From: Microthrixaceae bacterium
GTDB taxonomy: Bacteria > Actinomycetota > Acidimicrobiia > Acidimicrobiales > Poriferisodalaceae
Direction: 5' to 3'
NCBI GenBank assembly: GCA_011523825.1
Contig: WTFX01000026.1
Coordinates: 206,321 to 270,320 of the forward strand
Length of the DNA stretch: 64,000 nucleotides
Shown here: positions 33,621-42,923 of the stretch, piece by piece
Layout: the number at the start of each line of letters is the position of its first letter
Numbering within the stretch: position 1 is the first letter of the stretch
The notes under the pieces: model-generated
The model's input: only the letters and a program-made list of their open reading frames with translations
What the model was told of the DNA's origin: nothing
Database searches by the model: none
Made by a program: the position numbers and the translations under genes

Positions 33621-35636
33621 ATGACGAGCGAGACATCTGGCGCAGGCACTGAAGCGACGATCGAGGATTACTACGTCGAGGACCGTGTCTTTGAGCCCGC
33701 GGAGGGGTTCCGCTCTGCTGCGTTGACCGCGGACCGGTCGCTGTACGACGAGGCCGCGGACGACCGGCTGGCATTCTGGGCTCGCCAGGCCCGCGAGCAC
33801 GTCACCTGGTTCACCGACTTCCACACCGTGCTCGAGTGGGACCTGCCGTTCGCCAAGTGGTTCGGGGGCGGCACCCTCAACGTCTCCTACAACTGCCTCG
33901 ACCGCCACGTCGAAGCGGGCCGTGGCGACAAGGTGGCCTTCTGGTGGGAAGGCGAACCGGGCGATACCCGCACCATCACCTACGCCGACCTGCTCGATGA
34001 GGTGTGCAAGTTCGCCAACGTGCTCAAAGGCCTCGGCGTCGAGCGGGGCGACCGGGTGTGCATCTACATGCCGATGATTCCCGAGCTGCCGGTCGCCATG
34101 CTGGCCTGCGCCCGCATCGGCGCCGCCCACTCGGTGGTGTTCGGCGGCTTCTCGGCTGACTCGCTGTCAGACCGCATCGATGACGCCTCGGCCAAGCTGC
34201 TCATCACGGCCGACGGCGGCTACCGGCGAGGTGAGCCGTTCGGCCTGAAGGACACCGCCGACGCCTCGGTCGAGGCCACGACGACGATCTCCAACGTGGT
34301 GGTCGTGCGCCGCACGGGCCAAGACGTGTCGTGGAACGACAGCGTCGACCACTGGTACCACGACCTGATGGACGGCGCCTCTGCCGACTGCCCGCCCGAG
34401 CACATGGACTCCGAGGATCTGCTGTACCTGCTGTACACCTCGGGCACCACGGCCAAGCCCAAGGGCATCATGCACACCACCGGCGGCTACTTGACCCAGG
34501 TGGCGTTCACGCATCGCTACGTGTTCGACCTCAAGCCCGATGTCGACGTCTTCTGGTGCGCTGCCGACATCGGCTGGGTGACCGGCCACAGCTACATCGT
34601 GTACGGGCCGCTCGCCAACGGCGCCTCGTCGGTGATGTACGAGGGCACGCCCGACACGCCCCGGCCCGAATTCCGCGACGGCGACCGGGCGGCGTGGCCC
34701 AAGGACCGGCTGTGGGACATCATCGAGCGCTATGGCGTGACGCAGCTGTACACCGCCCCCACGGCCATCCGCACGTTCATGAAGTGGGGAGCGGCCGAGG
34801 TGTCCCACCACGACCTGTCCAGCCTGCGGGTGCTGGGCACGGTCGGCGAGCCCATCAACCCCGAGGCGTGGATGTGGTACCACACCCACATCGGCGGTGG
34901 CACCTGCCCCATCGTGGACACGTGGTGGCAGACCGAGACCGGCGGCCACATGATCACCCCGCTGCCTGGTGTCACCACCACCAAGCCGGGCTCCGCGACC
35001 CACGCGCTGCCGGGCATCTCGGTCGAGCTCGTGGACGACGCCGGCAATCCAGTCGAGCGTGGCGGCGGCTATTTGACCATCACTGAGCCGTGGCCGTCGA
35101 TGTTGCGCGGCATCTGGGGCGACCCGGAGCGTTACCGCGAGACCTACTGGAGCACGTATCAGGGCCGCTACTTCGCCGGCGACGGCGCCAAGATCGACGA
35201 CGACGGCTACCTGTGGCTGCTCGGCCGTGTCGACGATGTGATGAACGTGTCGGGCCACCGCATCTCCACGACTGAGGTGGAGTCGGCGCTGGTCGACCAC
35301 CCGTCCGTGGCCGAGGCAGCTGTGGTGGGCGCCACCGACGCCACGACCGGCCAGGCCATCGTGGGCTATGTCATCCTGCGCGGCGGCCACGACGCCACCG
35401 ACGAGTTGCGGGAGGAAGTGCGCCAGCACGTGTCCACCAAGCTGGGAGCGATCGCCAGGCCCAAGGCGGTGGTGCTGGTGCCGGATCTGCCCAAGACTCG
35501 CTCGGGCAAGATCATGCGACGGCTGCTGCGAGACGTGGCCGAGGGCCGCCAGCTCGGCGACACCACCACGCTCGCCGATGCCGGCGTAGTGGAGGAGATC
35601 CGCACCCGGGCCGCCGAGGCCCCGAGCGAGGATTGA
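33621..35636 (+). CDS. acsA: Acetyl-CoA synthetase
   Basis: AMP-forming acyl-CoA ligase (671 residues) that activates acetate to acetyl-CoA. Motifs: an N-terminal ACAS_N segment ([20 protein letters not shown]), adenylate-forming core [15 protein letters not shown] (residues ~273-287), [11 protein letters not shown] (~435-445), [28 protein letters not shown] (~517-544), and the C-terminal lysine motif [11 protein letters not shown] (~630-640), whose Lys is acetylated in homologues to switch the enzyme off. Length is typical for Acs. Confidence 0.95.
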   Translation: MTSETSGAGTEATIEDYYVEDRVFEPAEGFRSAALTADRSLYDEAADDRLAFWARQAREHVTWFTDFHTVLEWDLPFAKWFGGGTLNVSYNCLDRHVEAGRGDKVAFWWEGEPGDTRTITYADLLDEVCKFANVLKGLGVERGDRVCIYMPMIPELPVAMLACARIGAAHSVVFGGFSADSLSDRIDDASAKLLITADGGYRRGEPFGLKDTADASVEATTTISNVVVVRRTGQDVSWNDSVDHWYHDLMDGASADCPPEHMDSEDLLYLLYTSGTTAKPKGIMHTTGGYLTQVAFTHRYVFDLKPDVDVFWCAADIGWVTGHSYIVYGPLANGASSVMYEGTPDTPRPEFRDGDRAAWPKDRLWDIIERYGVTQLYTAPTAIRTFMKWGAAEVSHHDLSSLRVLGTVGEPINPEAWMWYHTHIGGGTCPIVDTWWQTETGGHMITPLPGVTTTKPGSATHALPGISVELVDDAGNPVERGGGYLTITEPWPSMLRGIWGDPERYRETYWSTYQGRYFAGDGAKIDDDGYLWLLGRVDDVMNVSGHRISTTEVESALVDHPSVAEAAVVGATDATTGQAIVGYVILRGGHDATDELREEVRQHVSTKLGAIARPKAVVLVPDLPKTRSGKIMRRLLRDVAEGRQLGDTTTLADAGVVEEIRTRAAEAPSED

Positions 35637-35658
35637 GCTGACGGCGCCGACCGGTTTC

Positions 35659-36183
35659 ATGGACGGGCGAGTCTCCTCCGTGGCGGGTTCCGACGACGAC
35701 TGGCCGTCGTACTGGTGGTGGCGGGACGGCCCGGTGCCGCCGGGCGACTGCGTGATCGTCGACATCGACGGCGTGCTCGCCGACGCCGCCCACCGCCAGC
35801 ATCACCTCGACGGCCCGTGGCGAGACTGGGATTCATTCTTCGCTGACGTGGGCGACGACGACGTGCTCGACGAGGTCTTCGAGCTGTTGGTGCTGCTCGA
35901 TCCCGAGCTGGTCGTCGTCGCGCTCACCTCCCGACCGACCTGGGTGTCGGGCCCAACCCTTGACTGGCTGATCAAGCACAAGGTCCGCTGGGACCTGCTC
36001 ATCATGCGCCCGATGGGCGACTTCCAGCCGTCGCCGCTGTTCAAGGGCGAGCAGACCCAGGCGCTCCTCGAGTGCGGCTACACCCCCCGCCTCGCCATCG
36101 ATGACGACATGCGCAACGTCCGCATGTACCGCGACCTCGACCTTCCGACGCTCTACATCGACAGCGGCTACCACCCCCACTGA
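35659..36183 (+). CDS. HAD-like phosphatase
   Basis: A 174-residue protein with HAD-fold motifs: I, VIVDIDGVLAD (DxDG, residues ~31-41); II, VVALTSRPTW (Thr/Ser); III/IV, AIDDDMRNVRMYRDL (DD pair ~149-151). The pattern resembles the phosphatase domain of polynucleotide kinase-like proteins, but no kinase domain is attached, so the substrate is unknown. It follows acs by 22 bases and may be co-transcribed. Confidence 0.75.
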   Translation: MDGRVSSVAGSDDDWPSYWWWRDGPVPPGDCVIVDIDGVLADAAHRQHHLDGPWRDWDSFFADVGDDDVLDEVFELLVLLDPELVVVALTSRPTWVSGPTLDWLIKHKVRWDLLIMRPMGDFQPSPLFKGEQTQALLECGYTPRLAIDDDMRNVRMYRDLDLPTLYIDSGYHPH

Positions 36184-36221
36184 GGCCGCCCGAACGGCCC
36201 CGGACCTGACAGCATGAACCG

Positions 36222-37325
36222 GTGACTCGTACAGCGTTGGTCATAGGCGGCACGGGGCCGACGGGGCCCGGTGTGGTGAACGGGCTGGTCGAGCGCGGCT
36301 ACGACGTCAGCATCCTGCACACCGGGCGCCACGAGGTCGACACCCTCCCGCCGGAGGTGCCGCACATCCACACCAACCCGTTCCGCATCGACGAAGTGGA
36401 AGAGGCCCTCGGCGGTGCCACGTTCGACGTCGTCTATGCCATGTACGGACGGTTGCGCGATCTGGCGCCGTACTTCGTGGGGCGCTGCGGTCAGTTCATC
36501 GCCGTCGGCGGCATTCCCGTCTACCGGGGCTACGCCCGACCGGCCGAGAACTGGCCACGCGGGCTGCTCACCCCGCTGCGGGAGTCTGCCGAACGTGCCG
36601 TCGACGACGCCAACGACAAGGTGGCGAAGATCGTCGCCACCGAGGACGTACTGTTCGAACACCACCCCGACGCCACCATCTTCCGCTACCCGCTCATCTA
36701 CGGCCCAGAACAGATCAACCCACGGGAGTGGCTCATCGTGCGCCGCATCCTCGACGGCCGCCGCCGGATCATCGTGGCCGACGGGGGGCTCACGCTGCGC
36801 GCCGCTGCCTACGGCCCCAACGCCGGTCACGCCCTCACGCTTGCCGCCGATCATCCCGAGGCTGCTGCCGGCAAGGCGTACAACATCAGCGACGAGCACA
36901 CCCTCACGGCCCGCCAGACCATCCAAGTGATCGCCGCGGCCCTCGACGTCGAGATCGACATCGTGAACCTGCCCGGCGAACTCGCCACGCCGGCCCGCCC
37001 CTTCCTCGGAGAAGAGGAATCGCTGCACCGAGCCATGTCGCCCGACCTGATGATCGCCGAGCTGGGCTATCGCGACAAGGTCGGCGTGGTCGAAGCGGTC
37101 GGATTCACGGCCCAATGGCTGGTCGAGAACCCGGTCCGGCGCGGCAGCACCAAGGAACGGCGCATGCAGGATCCGTTCGACTACGAGGCCGAGGACGCCA
37201 TCATCGACGCGTACCGTTCATCCATCGGCAAGGCCGTCGAGCTGGCTGCGGCCTTCGATCCCGACTTCCGGGGCCGCTACAGCCCGGGCTCGGACGACTG
37301 GCGCCTGGTCGACGCCAAGAACTGA
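36222..37325 (+). CDS. NAD-dependent epimerase/dehydratase family protein
   Basis: Extended short-chain dehydrogenase fold, 367 residues, GTG start. N-terminal nucleotide motif VIGGTGPTGPGVVNGL (GxxGxxG type, residues ~7-22). The catalytic Tyr-x3-Lys is not obvious, as in the atypical branch. RYPLIYGP is typical of the family. The C-terminal half contains helical segments seen in NAD(P)-binding epimerase-like proteins. Substrate unknown. Confidence 0.75.
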   Translation: MTRTALVIGGTGPTGPGVVNGLVERGYDVSILHTGRHEVDTLPPEVPHIHTNPFRIDEVEEALGGATFDVVYAMYGRLRDLAPYFVGRCGQFIAVGGIPVYRGYARPAENWPRGLLTPLRESAERAVDDANDKVAKIVATEDVLFEHHPDATIFRYPLIYGPEQINPREWLIVRRILDGRRRIIVADGGLTLRAAAYGPNAGHALTLAADHPEAAAGKAYNISDEHTLTARQTIQVIAAALDVEIDIVNLPGELATPARPFLGEEESLHRAMSPDLMIAELGYRDKVGVVEAVGFTAQWLVENPVRRGSTKERRMQDPFDYEAEDAIIDAYRSSIGKAVELAAAFDPDFRGRYSPGSDDWRLVDAKN

Positions 37326-37476
37326 GCACCGAGCGCGCAGATTCGGGTACAGCCGCACCAGCACCGTCCCGCCGTCGCTACCCATCCCGCGCCGGAGCAC
37401 CGGACCGCCGTCATTAGCCTGAGCCGCAACCGCACAGCGTCCGCAACACGGCAATCGAAATGAGGTGCAGCACGAC

Positions 37477-38331
37477 GTGCGCAACACGGCCAAGACCACT
37501 GTCCTCCTGGCCGGGCTCGCCGGCCTGATCCTGTGGATCGGCAACTTCTGGGGCCAGAACGGCCTCATATTCGCCGCCTTCATCGCCTTCGCCTTGGTGG
37601 GCGGCAGCTACTGGTTCAGCGACAAGCTGGCCATCCGCTCGGCCCGTGCCCAAGAGGTTCAGCCCCATCAGCTCCCTGAGTACTGGCGGATCATGCAGGA
37701 GCTCACCACGCTGTCGGACATGCCGATGCCCCGGCTGTACGTCTCGCCCGACCCGCAGCCCAACGCCTTCGCCACCGGCCGCAACCCCAAGAACGCTGCA
37801 GTCTGCGTCACTGAGGGACTCATTCGCCATCTCGACTGGTACGAGATCCGTGGCGTGCTGGCGCATGAGATGGCCCACATCCGCAACCGGGACATCCTCA
37901 TCGGCTCAGTTGCGGCGGCCGTGGCTACGGCGATCACCTTCGCCGCCCGCATGGCGCAATTCGCCCTGATCTTCGGGGGCGGCGGGCGCGACAACGACCG
38001 CAACCCGTTCGGCGAGATTCTTCTCATCATCCTGGCGCCGATCGCCGCGATGCTGCTGCAGATGGCCATCAGCCGCAGCCGCGAGTACCAGGCCGACCGC
38101 ACCGCCGCCCGCATGATCAGCGACGGCGAACCGCTGGCCCGGGCGCTCGAGAAACTGGACGTGGCCTCCAAGACCGTTCCGAGCCTGGCCGACCCCAATC
38201 AGGCGCAGATGTACATCGCCAACCCGCTGGCCAGCCGCCGGATGGGCTTCAAGGGCCTGTTCACCACGCACCCACCGATGGAAGAACGCATCCGCCGCCT
38301 GCGTGACGGCTCCTGGCAGGAAGCGATCTAG
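37477..38331 (+). CDS. htpX: M48-family zinc metalloprotease HtpX
   Basis: Membrane-bound zinc protease (284 residues from the GTG at 37,477, preceded by GAGGTG 9 bases upstream; the frame is open to 37,465). Two N-terminal helices (TVLLAGLAGLILWIGNFW, LIFAAFIAFALVGGSYWF), then VLAHEMAHIRNRD with the HExxH zinc motif (residues ~128-140), third ligand in SREYQADRTAA (E of YQAD region), and a C-terminal LFTTHPPMEERIRRL signature. The family degrades misfolded membrane proteins under stress. TAGCCT at 37,416 is a possible -10 box; the 37,326-37,476 gap holds nothing else I can name. Confidence 0.93.
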   Translation: MRNTAKTTVLLAGLAGLILWIGNFWGQNGLIFAAFIAFALVGGSYWFSDKLAIRSARAQEVQPHQLPEYWRIMQELTTLSDMPMPRLYVSPDPQPNAFATGRNPKNAAVCVTEGLIRHLDWYEIRGVLAHEMAHIRNRDILIGSVAAAVATAITFAARMAQFALIFGGGGRDNDRNPFGEILLIILAPIAAMLLQMAISRSREYQADRTAARMISDGEPLARALEKLDVASKTVPSLADPNQAQMYIANPLASRRMGFKGLFTTHPPMEERIRRLRDGSWQEAI

Positions 38332-38356
38332 CTGGCCGACGAGCTGTCGAACGCCG

Positions 38357-38380
38357 ACCGGCCGCTCAATGCAGGCCGGT
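38357..38380. terminator. Bidirectional terminator hairpin between htpX and yajQ
   Basis: ACCGGCC and GGCCGGT form a perfect 7-bp stem with a 10-base loop in the 50-base gap between two converging genes. No T-run on either side. Confidence 0.5.
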
Positions 38381-38381
38381 G

Positions 38382-38870
38382 TCAGTCCCGGAAGTTCTCG
38401 AACTGCAGGGGCACGTCGAAGTCGCCGGCCTTGAGTTCGGCGATAACCGCCTGCAGGTCGTCGCGCTTCTTCGACATCACCCGCAGCTGGTCGCCTTGGG
38501 TCTGCGATTGCACGCCCTTGATGCCCAGCCCCTTGATGAACTTGTTCAGCTCACGAGCCCGATCTGATGAGATGCCGGCTTGCAGTGCGGCCGCCTGGCG
38601 CACCGTGCCGCCGGATGCCTCTTCGACATTGCCGTAGTGGACGGCCTTGAGGCTGACCTGACGTCGCACCAGCTTCTCTTCCAGCACCTGGCGCATTGCT
38701 GTGAGTCGATCCTCGGTGCTCGACCGCATGTTGATGGCACCCTCGCCGAGTTCCACGGCGCTGCCGGTGTTGCGGAAGTCGTAGCGATTGGCGATCTCGC
38801 GGGACGCCTGATCCACCGCATTGCGGATCTCCTGCATGTCCACTTTGGAGACGACGTCGAAAGAAGCCAT
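38382..38870 (-). CDS. yajQ: YajQ family nucleotide-binding protein
   Basis: A 162-residue protein of the YajQ (UPF0234) family; some members bind cyclic di-GMP or nucleic acid. Family landmarks: MASFDVVSKVDMQEIRNAVD (start), IANRYDFRNT (~27-36), MRSSTEDRLTAM, FIKGLGIKGVQSQTQGDQLRVMSKKRDDLQAVI, and the C-terminal DFDVPLQFENFRD. Complete and of normal length. A TAGCTT box 6 bases before the ATG suggests a leaderless transcript. Confidence 0.95.
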   Translation of the reverse strand: MASFDVVSKVDMQEIRNAVDQASREIANRYDFRNTGSAVELGEGAINMRSSTEDRLTAMRQVLEEKLVRRQVSLKAVHYGNVEEASGGTVRQAAALQAGISSDRARELNKFIKGLGIKGVQSQTQGDQLRVMSKKRDDLQAVIAELKAGDFDVPLQFENFRD

Positions 38871-38876
38871 GCCCGC

Positions 38877-38882
38877 AAGCTA
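38877..38882 (-). promoter_or_regulatory. Probable -10 box (TAGCTT) of yajQ
   Basis: TAGCTT on the minus strand, 6 bases from the yajQ start codon, consistent with a leaderless message. Confidence 0.5.
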
Positions 38883-38901
38883 GCGAGGAAGCGTGGTCAG
38901 G

Positions 38902-38929
38902 TTGCTGGAGTTCAGCAACGCTTTAGGCT
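38902..38929 (+). promoter_or_regulatory. Promoter of tRNA-Tyr
   Basis: TTGCTG (38,902-38,907), 16-base spacer, TAGGCT (38,924-38,929); expected start of transcription ~38,936, 7 bases before the mature tRNA. The same TAGGCT hexamer precedes tRNA-Met (54,813). Confidence 0.6.
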
Positions 38930-38942
38930 TCGAGGCTCATCT

Positions 38943-39027
38943 GGGTCGGTGCCCGAGCGGACAAAGGGAGCGGGCTGTAAACCCGTCGGCTTCGCCTACG
39001 GAGGTTCGAATCCTCCCCGGCCCACCA
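38943..39027 (+). tRNA. tRNA-Tyr (GTA)
   Basis: Type II tRNA with long variable arm. Acceptor GGGTCGG pairs with CCGGCCC (one G-U). Anticodon loop CTGTAAA with anticodon GTA. The T arm GGAGG-TTCGAAT-CCTCC is perfect. The 3' ACCA is encoded (39,024-39,027). Confidence 0.95.
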
Positions 39028-39034
39028 GCACGAG

Positions 39035-39811
39035 TCAGCGGCCGGCCGAGTAGCCGCCGTCGATGGGGTACAGGCTGCCGGTGATGTAGCTGGCGTCGTC
39101 GGAGGCCAGGAACGCCACCAGCGCGGCCACCTCGTGGGGCTCGCCGTAGCGCTGCGCGGGCAGTCGTTCGGCGAACGCCTTGCGGACCTCGTCGGCGTCT
39201 TCACCGCCGATGAAGGTCTCGAGCGAGCGCATCATGCGCGTCTCAATCGGTGATGGGCACACGGCGTTCACGCGTACGCCCGACGTTGCCAGTTCGAGAG
39301 CTGCGGACTTGGTGAGCCCGGCCACTGCGTGCTTGCTGGCCGAGTACGGCGAGATGCCTCGTGCGCCGAACAAGCCGGCCACCGATGCCGTGTTCACGAT
39401 GGCACCGCCGCCGCCGGCGATCATTGCCGGGACGGCGTACTTGATGCCGAGCCACACACCGCGCACGTTGACCGCGATGACCCGGTCGAAATCATCTTCG
39501 GGATAGTCGACCATCGGGTGGTAGGTGCCTTCAATGCCGGCGTTGTTGAACAGCACATCGACGCGACCGAAGTTGTCCATGGCCGCCTGCACATAGCCGG
39601 CGACCTCGTCCGACTTCGTCACATCAGCCCCGACAGCCAGCGCCGTGCCGCCTTTCGACTCGGCTGCCGCCACTGCCGTGCCCAAGTCGGTCGTGGCCAG
39701 ATCCACCGCCACCACGGTCGCGCCTTCGGACGCGAACCGCTCGCACGCCGCCAACCCGATCCCGCCGGCCGCACCGGTCACAATCGCCACCCGTCCCACA
39801 AACCTGCTCAT
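39035..39811 (-). CDS. Short-chain dehydrogenase/reductase (SDR)
   Basis: Classical SDR oxidoreductase, 258 residues. NAD(P) motif VTGAAGGIGLA (TGxxxGxG, residues ~12-22), NNAGIEG (~89), catalytic Ser in NTASVAGL and Tyr-x3-Lys in YSASKHAVAGL (~156-160), and a C-terminal ITGSLYPIDGGYSAGR. An AGGAGG ribosome-binding site precedes the ATG. The cofactor is probably NAD(H), because an acidic Asp (AVDLA) follows the second strand. Substrate unknown. Confidence 0.9.
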   Translation of the reverse strand: MSRFVGRVAIVTGAAGGIGLAACERFASEGATVVAVDLATTDLGTAVAAAESKGGTALAVGADVTKSDEVAGYVQAAMDNFGRVDVLFNNAGIEGTYHPMVDYPEDDFDRVIAVNVRGVWLGIKYAVPAMIAGGGGAIVNTASVAGLFGARGISPYSASKHAVAGLTKSAALELATSGVRVNAVCPSPIETRMMRSLETFIGGEDADEVRKAFAERLPAQRYGEPHEVAALVAFLASDDASYITGSLYPIDGGYSAGR

Positions 39812-39901
39812 ACCGCCTCCTGCTGTTCCGGCAGGCGGGCCAAGATCCAGGCCGGCCTCACCGGCCGCCGACCGTACTGCCGTGACGGATCTGGTGCGGC
39901 G

Positions 39902-40411
39902 CTAGTCGGCGTGGCGGCAGAGGATCATGCGAGTGGGGGAGTAGACCATGACGAGGTTGCCGTGCTGGTTGAACACCTCATTGCGGGTGGTCACGATGCC
40001 GCGGTCGCCCCGTGACGTGAGGCGGGCGGCGGTCACTTCGGCCACCACCTGGAGCGTGTCGCCAACGAACGTGGGCCCCTTGACCTCGACGGTTGCGCCG
40101 AGGTATGCCACGCCGGTGCCGGCAATCGCACCGCCGCTGATGATCAGTCCCTCAGCCAGCGACATCACCAGGCTGCCGGGCACGAGCCGTCCCTCGTAGC
40201 CGGCGCGCTCGGCTGCCGTTGCATCCAGGAAGAGCCCCTCGGCAAAGCCGAACTGGGTGGCGTACACCACCAGGTCGGTCTCGGTGATGGTCCGCCGGCT
40301 CGTGCTCCAACGCTTGCCCACCGGCTGCTCATCGAAGGTCCAGCCCCGGTGCGGCTGGGGCGGCAGTCCCGGAATCTCGCCGGAACCGCTGCCGCTGTCA
40401 TCGTCGTACAT
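39902..40411 (-). CDS. MaoC-like hot-dog dehydratase/acyl-CoA hydratase
   Basis: A 169-residue hot-dog fold protein of the MaoC-like type. The start is the ATG at 40,411, after a GGAGG ribosome-binding site; the longer open frame is not supported by a plausible N-terminus. Landmarks: ITETDLVVYATQFGFAEGLFLDATAA, then LVPGSLVMSLAEGLI and VKGPTFVGDTLQVVAEV (typical GDTL strand). The family hydrates enoyl-CoA; some members act on fatty-acid or polyketide intermediates. The hydratase Asp/His pair is not obvious, so activity is uncertain. Confidence 0.8.
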   Translation of the reverse strand: MYDDDSGSGSGEIPGLPPQPHRGWTFDEQPVGKRWSTSRRTITETDLVVYATQFGFAEGLFLDATAAERAGYEGRLVPGSLVMSLAEGLIISGGAIAGTGVAYLGATVEVKGPTFVGDTLQVVAEVTAARLTSRGDRGIVTTRNEVFNQHGNLVMVYSPTRMILCRHAD

Positions 40412-40544
40412 ATCGCCTCCCGCCCTGAGTCTGGCAGTGCGATGTCGCGCCATGCCATGCCTGCCGGTGCGGTCTCTGGCAATGCAGTGCAACCATCGTG
40501 TTGACTTGACAGCGATCAGGGGCCATTGGCGACAGGGGACGACG

Positions 40545-41378
40545 ATGAGCGACACGGTTCTGGACCGACCAGCGCATGACCTCGTGGGCGACGAGACCAT
40601 CGAGCGATTCCGCGCCGACGGCGTGGTGGCGCTGCGCAACGTGGTCGATGCCGAGTGGGTGGAGCGGCTGCGCGGCGGCGTGGCCGACGAAATGGCCAAC
40701 CCCAGCCCCACGGCTCACCACTACGACTCCACGGGTTTCTTCGGCTCGCTGGATCTGTGGCGCTTTCACCCCCTCTTCGAAGAGTTCGTCACCCAGTCGC
40801 GGCTCGGCGAGCTGGCGGCCGCCATGTTCGGCTCGCCGGTCGTGCGCATGTACTACGACCAGCTGTTCGTCAAGGAACCCGGTTCCAGCCAGCCGGTGCC
40901 GTGGCACAACGACCAGCCGTACTGGCCCATCTCAGGCCGCCAGGTGATGTCGTTCTGGATCGCACTCGACACCGTCGACGCCACCAACGGCAGGGTCGAA
41001 TACGTCCGCGGCTCGCACTCCTGGGACCGCTGGTTCCAGCCGCGCACCTTCGCCCCGACGAAGGCCCACGACTACGAGCGCAACCCCGATTACGAACTGA
41101 TGCCCGACATCGAGGCCGATCGCGGCAGCTACGACATCGTTTCGTTCGATCTCGAGCCGGGCGACGCGGTCGCGTTCTGGGCGATGATCCTGCATGGCTC
41201 GCAGGGCAATGCCAACGAGGGCCGGGCACGGCGCGGCTACGCCGCCCGCTACATCGGCACCGACGTTCGTTACGACCCGCGCATCGGCACTGCGCAGGTG
41301 CTGCACGTCGACGGGCTCGCGCCGGGCGCCACGATGGAATTGGACCGCTACCCGGTGGTGTGGCCACGTTCCGCCTGA
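40545..41378 (+). CDS. Phytanoyl-CoA dioxygenase family protein (PhyH)
   Basis: A 277-residue Fe(II)/2-oxoglutarate dioxygenase. Iron-binding motif PWHNDQPY (HxD, residues ~116-123) and distal His in MILHGSQGNANEG (~221-233), with an Arg (RRGYAARY) likely binding 2-oxoglutarate. The ATG at 40,545 is preceded by GGGGACGACG. The family oxidises acyl-CoAs or small metabolites; the substrate cannot be set from sequence. It is divergent from the MaoC-like gene. Confidence 0.88.
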   Translation: MSDTVLDRPAHDLVGDETIERFRADGVVALRNVVDAEWVERLRGGVADEMANPSPTAHHYDSTGFFGSLDLWRFHPLFEEFVTQSRLGELAAAMFGSPVVRMYYDQLFVKEPGSSQPVPWHNDQPYWPISGRQVMSFWIALDTVDATNGRVEYVRGSHSWDRWFQPRTFAPTKAHDYERNPDYELMPDIEADRGSYDIVSFDLEPGDAVAFWAMILHGSQGNANEGRARRGYAARYIGTDVRYDPRIGTAQVLHVDGLAPGATMELDRYPVVWPRSA

Positions 41379-41420
41379 GCACGCAGTGAGTCGCCCCCGG
41401 GGAGCGGCCCGCTGCAGATC

Positions 41421-41439
41421 CGGCGTTTGGCGAACGCCG
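41421..41439. terminator. Terminator hairpin between converging genes
   Basis: CGGCGTT-TGGCG-AACGCCG, a perfect 7-bp stem with a 5-base loop, between the PhyH gene (+) and the membrane protein gene (-). Confidence 0.55.
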
Positions 41440-41454
41440 TGCGAATTGTGCGAG

Positions 41455-42195
41455 CTAGCTGTTGTTGTGCGCGCCGATCGAGCCGCTGGCCATTGATCGG
41501 CCCAGCAGCATCAGCCACAGCACCGCGACCAGGCCGCCGATGCCGTTGATGACATCCCAGCCCTCGAAGTCGACGATCGCCGCAATAATCCAGAACAGCA
41601 CCGTCCACACGATGCCCACGACAGCGGTGAACAGCGCCGCGCCGCGGTGGAATCCTCGGGGCAGGATCGGCATCAAGCCAAGGGCCATCGACGCGGCGCC
41701 CAGCATCACCAGCGGGATCGCTACGAACGCGAGTCCCGCCTTGACCGAGTGCATCGCGAGAGCGACCTGCATGACAGTGTCAGACCCCGCTGCTGCGCCG
41801 GCGCCAAGACCGTCGTCGATCGCGACCACCATCATCATGTCGAGACCCTCACCGAGTACGCCGATGCCGGCGCCGATGCCCGCCATCATGAGGCCGTAGC
41901 GCGTGCCGGTGCAGTCGAGGCCTTCCTCGTGCGCCGTGTTCCAGACCACCATGAGGCCGGCGATGATCGTCACGGCGGCGATCGCAATGAGGATCGACGT
42001 CAGGTGACTCAGCCAGGCGAGATCTGCCATGGCGTCGATCCGACCGACGAAGTCCACCCGATCGGCGCTGCGAACGATGACGCCGCCGGGTTCGATGGCC
42101 GCCATCACCAGCGCCAGCAGACCGCCGTAGAGCAGCGCGAACCCGCCGCGCTGCCGCCGGGTGTAGTTGTTGATCTTCTCCAGAACCAGTGCCAT
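41455..42195 (-). CDS. Hypothetical multi-pass membrane protein
   Basis: A 246-residue integral membrane protein with about six helices, e.g. GGFALLYGGLLALVMAAI, LAWLSHLTSILIAIAAVTIIAGLMVVW, LMMAGIGAGIGVLGEGLDMMMVVAI, GLAFVAIPLVMLGAASMALGL, and GAALFTAVVGIVWTVLFWIIAAI. Asp/Glu residues lie inside or beside helices (GEGLDMM). A GGGGGCG stretch precedes the ATG. No family recognised. Confidence 0.65.
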   Translation of the reverse strand: MALVLEKINNYTRRQRGGFALLYGGLLALVMAAIEPGGVIVRSADRVDFVGRIDAMADLAWLSHLTSILIAIAAVTIIAGLMVVWNTAHEEGLDCTGTRYGLMMAGIGAGIGVLGEGLDMMMVVAIDDGLGAGAAAGSDTVMQVALAMHSVKAGLAFVAIPLVMLGAASMALGLMPILPRGFHRGAALFTAVVGIVWTVLFWIIAAIVDFEGWDVINGIGGLVAVLWLMLLGRSMASGSIGAHNNS

Positions 42196-42318
42196 GCCGC
42201 GCGCCCCCGTTCGGCCACAGTTGCGGGCCCATCAGCGAGATTAGTGCGGGCTCGATAGTTGCAGGTATGACTTGGGTGCTCGCCTGCATGCATCGGATGC
42301 AACGGCCACAATGGCGCC

Positions 42319-42894
42319 ATGGACGAAGCAATCAGCAGCGCTCTGACTCCCTCAGACGAAGCACTCGTGAAGGGACACGCTGGCGCCGGCTACGAGATGA
42401 TGGAGCCGATCATCGGCACGGCTGCCGTGGCAGCACCGCCCTCCGATGTCTGGGCGGCCATCAGCCCGGCCGGCAACCTCACGAACATCCATCCGTTCTG
42501 CGAACGCAACGACGTGAATGTCTGGGATGGCGCGCGCAGCCGAGATCACGTCTACTACTACAGCGGCGTCCACTACCAGCGGGAGTTCTGTGACTGGCTC
42601 GACGGCGCGGGCTACGACCTGGTGCTCGGCCCGCCCGACGCCCGCACGGCCTTGGTGCGATGGCGGATCACCGAGGCGGAACAGGGCAGCGAATTCAGCA
42701 TCAAGGTGGTGGCCTTGCTGCGCGACGACGTACCTGCCGCCGAGCGGGAGCACTACGCCGAGCACATGATCCGTCGGCCGCTGCCCTCCTACCTCGACTC
42801 GGTCGTGCGAGGTACGGGTTACTTCGCCGAGACCGGCACGCCCGTCACGAAGAACCAGTTCGGGACCCACCCCATCTACTCGCCGGTCGATTGA
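42319..42894 (+). CDS. SRPBCC / polyketide-cyclase-like protein
   Basis: A 191-residue protein with the START-like fold pattern: GTAAVAAPPSDVWAAISPAGNLTNIHPFCERNDV, then YYYSGVHYQREFCDWLDGAGYDLVLG, and a C-terminal helix region SYLDSVVRGTGYF. SRPBCC proteins bind hydrophobic ligands; many act as cyclases or lipid carriers. A possible leaderless start (CACAAT 6 bases before ATG) is seen. Ligand unknown. Confidence 0.75.
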   Translation: MDEAISSALTPSDEALVKGHAGAGYEMMEPIIGTAAVAAPPSDVWAAISPAGNLTNIHPFCERNDVNVWDGARSRDHVYYYSGVHYQREFCDWLDGAGYDLVLGPPDARTALVRWRITEAEQGSEFSIKVVALLRDDVPAAEREHYAEHMIRRPLPSYLDSVVRGTGYFAETGTPVTKNQFGTHPIYSPVD

Positions 42895-42896
42895 TC

Positions 42897-42912
42897 GCGC
42901 CCCCAGGGGCGC
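42897..42912. terminator. Terminator hairpin between SRPBCC and SulP genes
   Basis: GCGCCC-CCAG-GGGCGC, a compact 6-bp stem directly after the SRPBCC stop, between converging genes. Confidence 0.55.
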
Positions 42913-42923
42913 TTCGAGTCAGC

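Noticed and set aside
34167-35765. 532-codon minus-strand frame opposite acs
   Set aside because: Shadow of acetyl-CoA synthetase; no recognisable domain.
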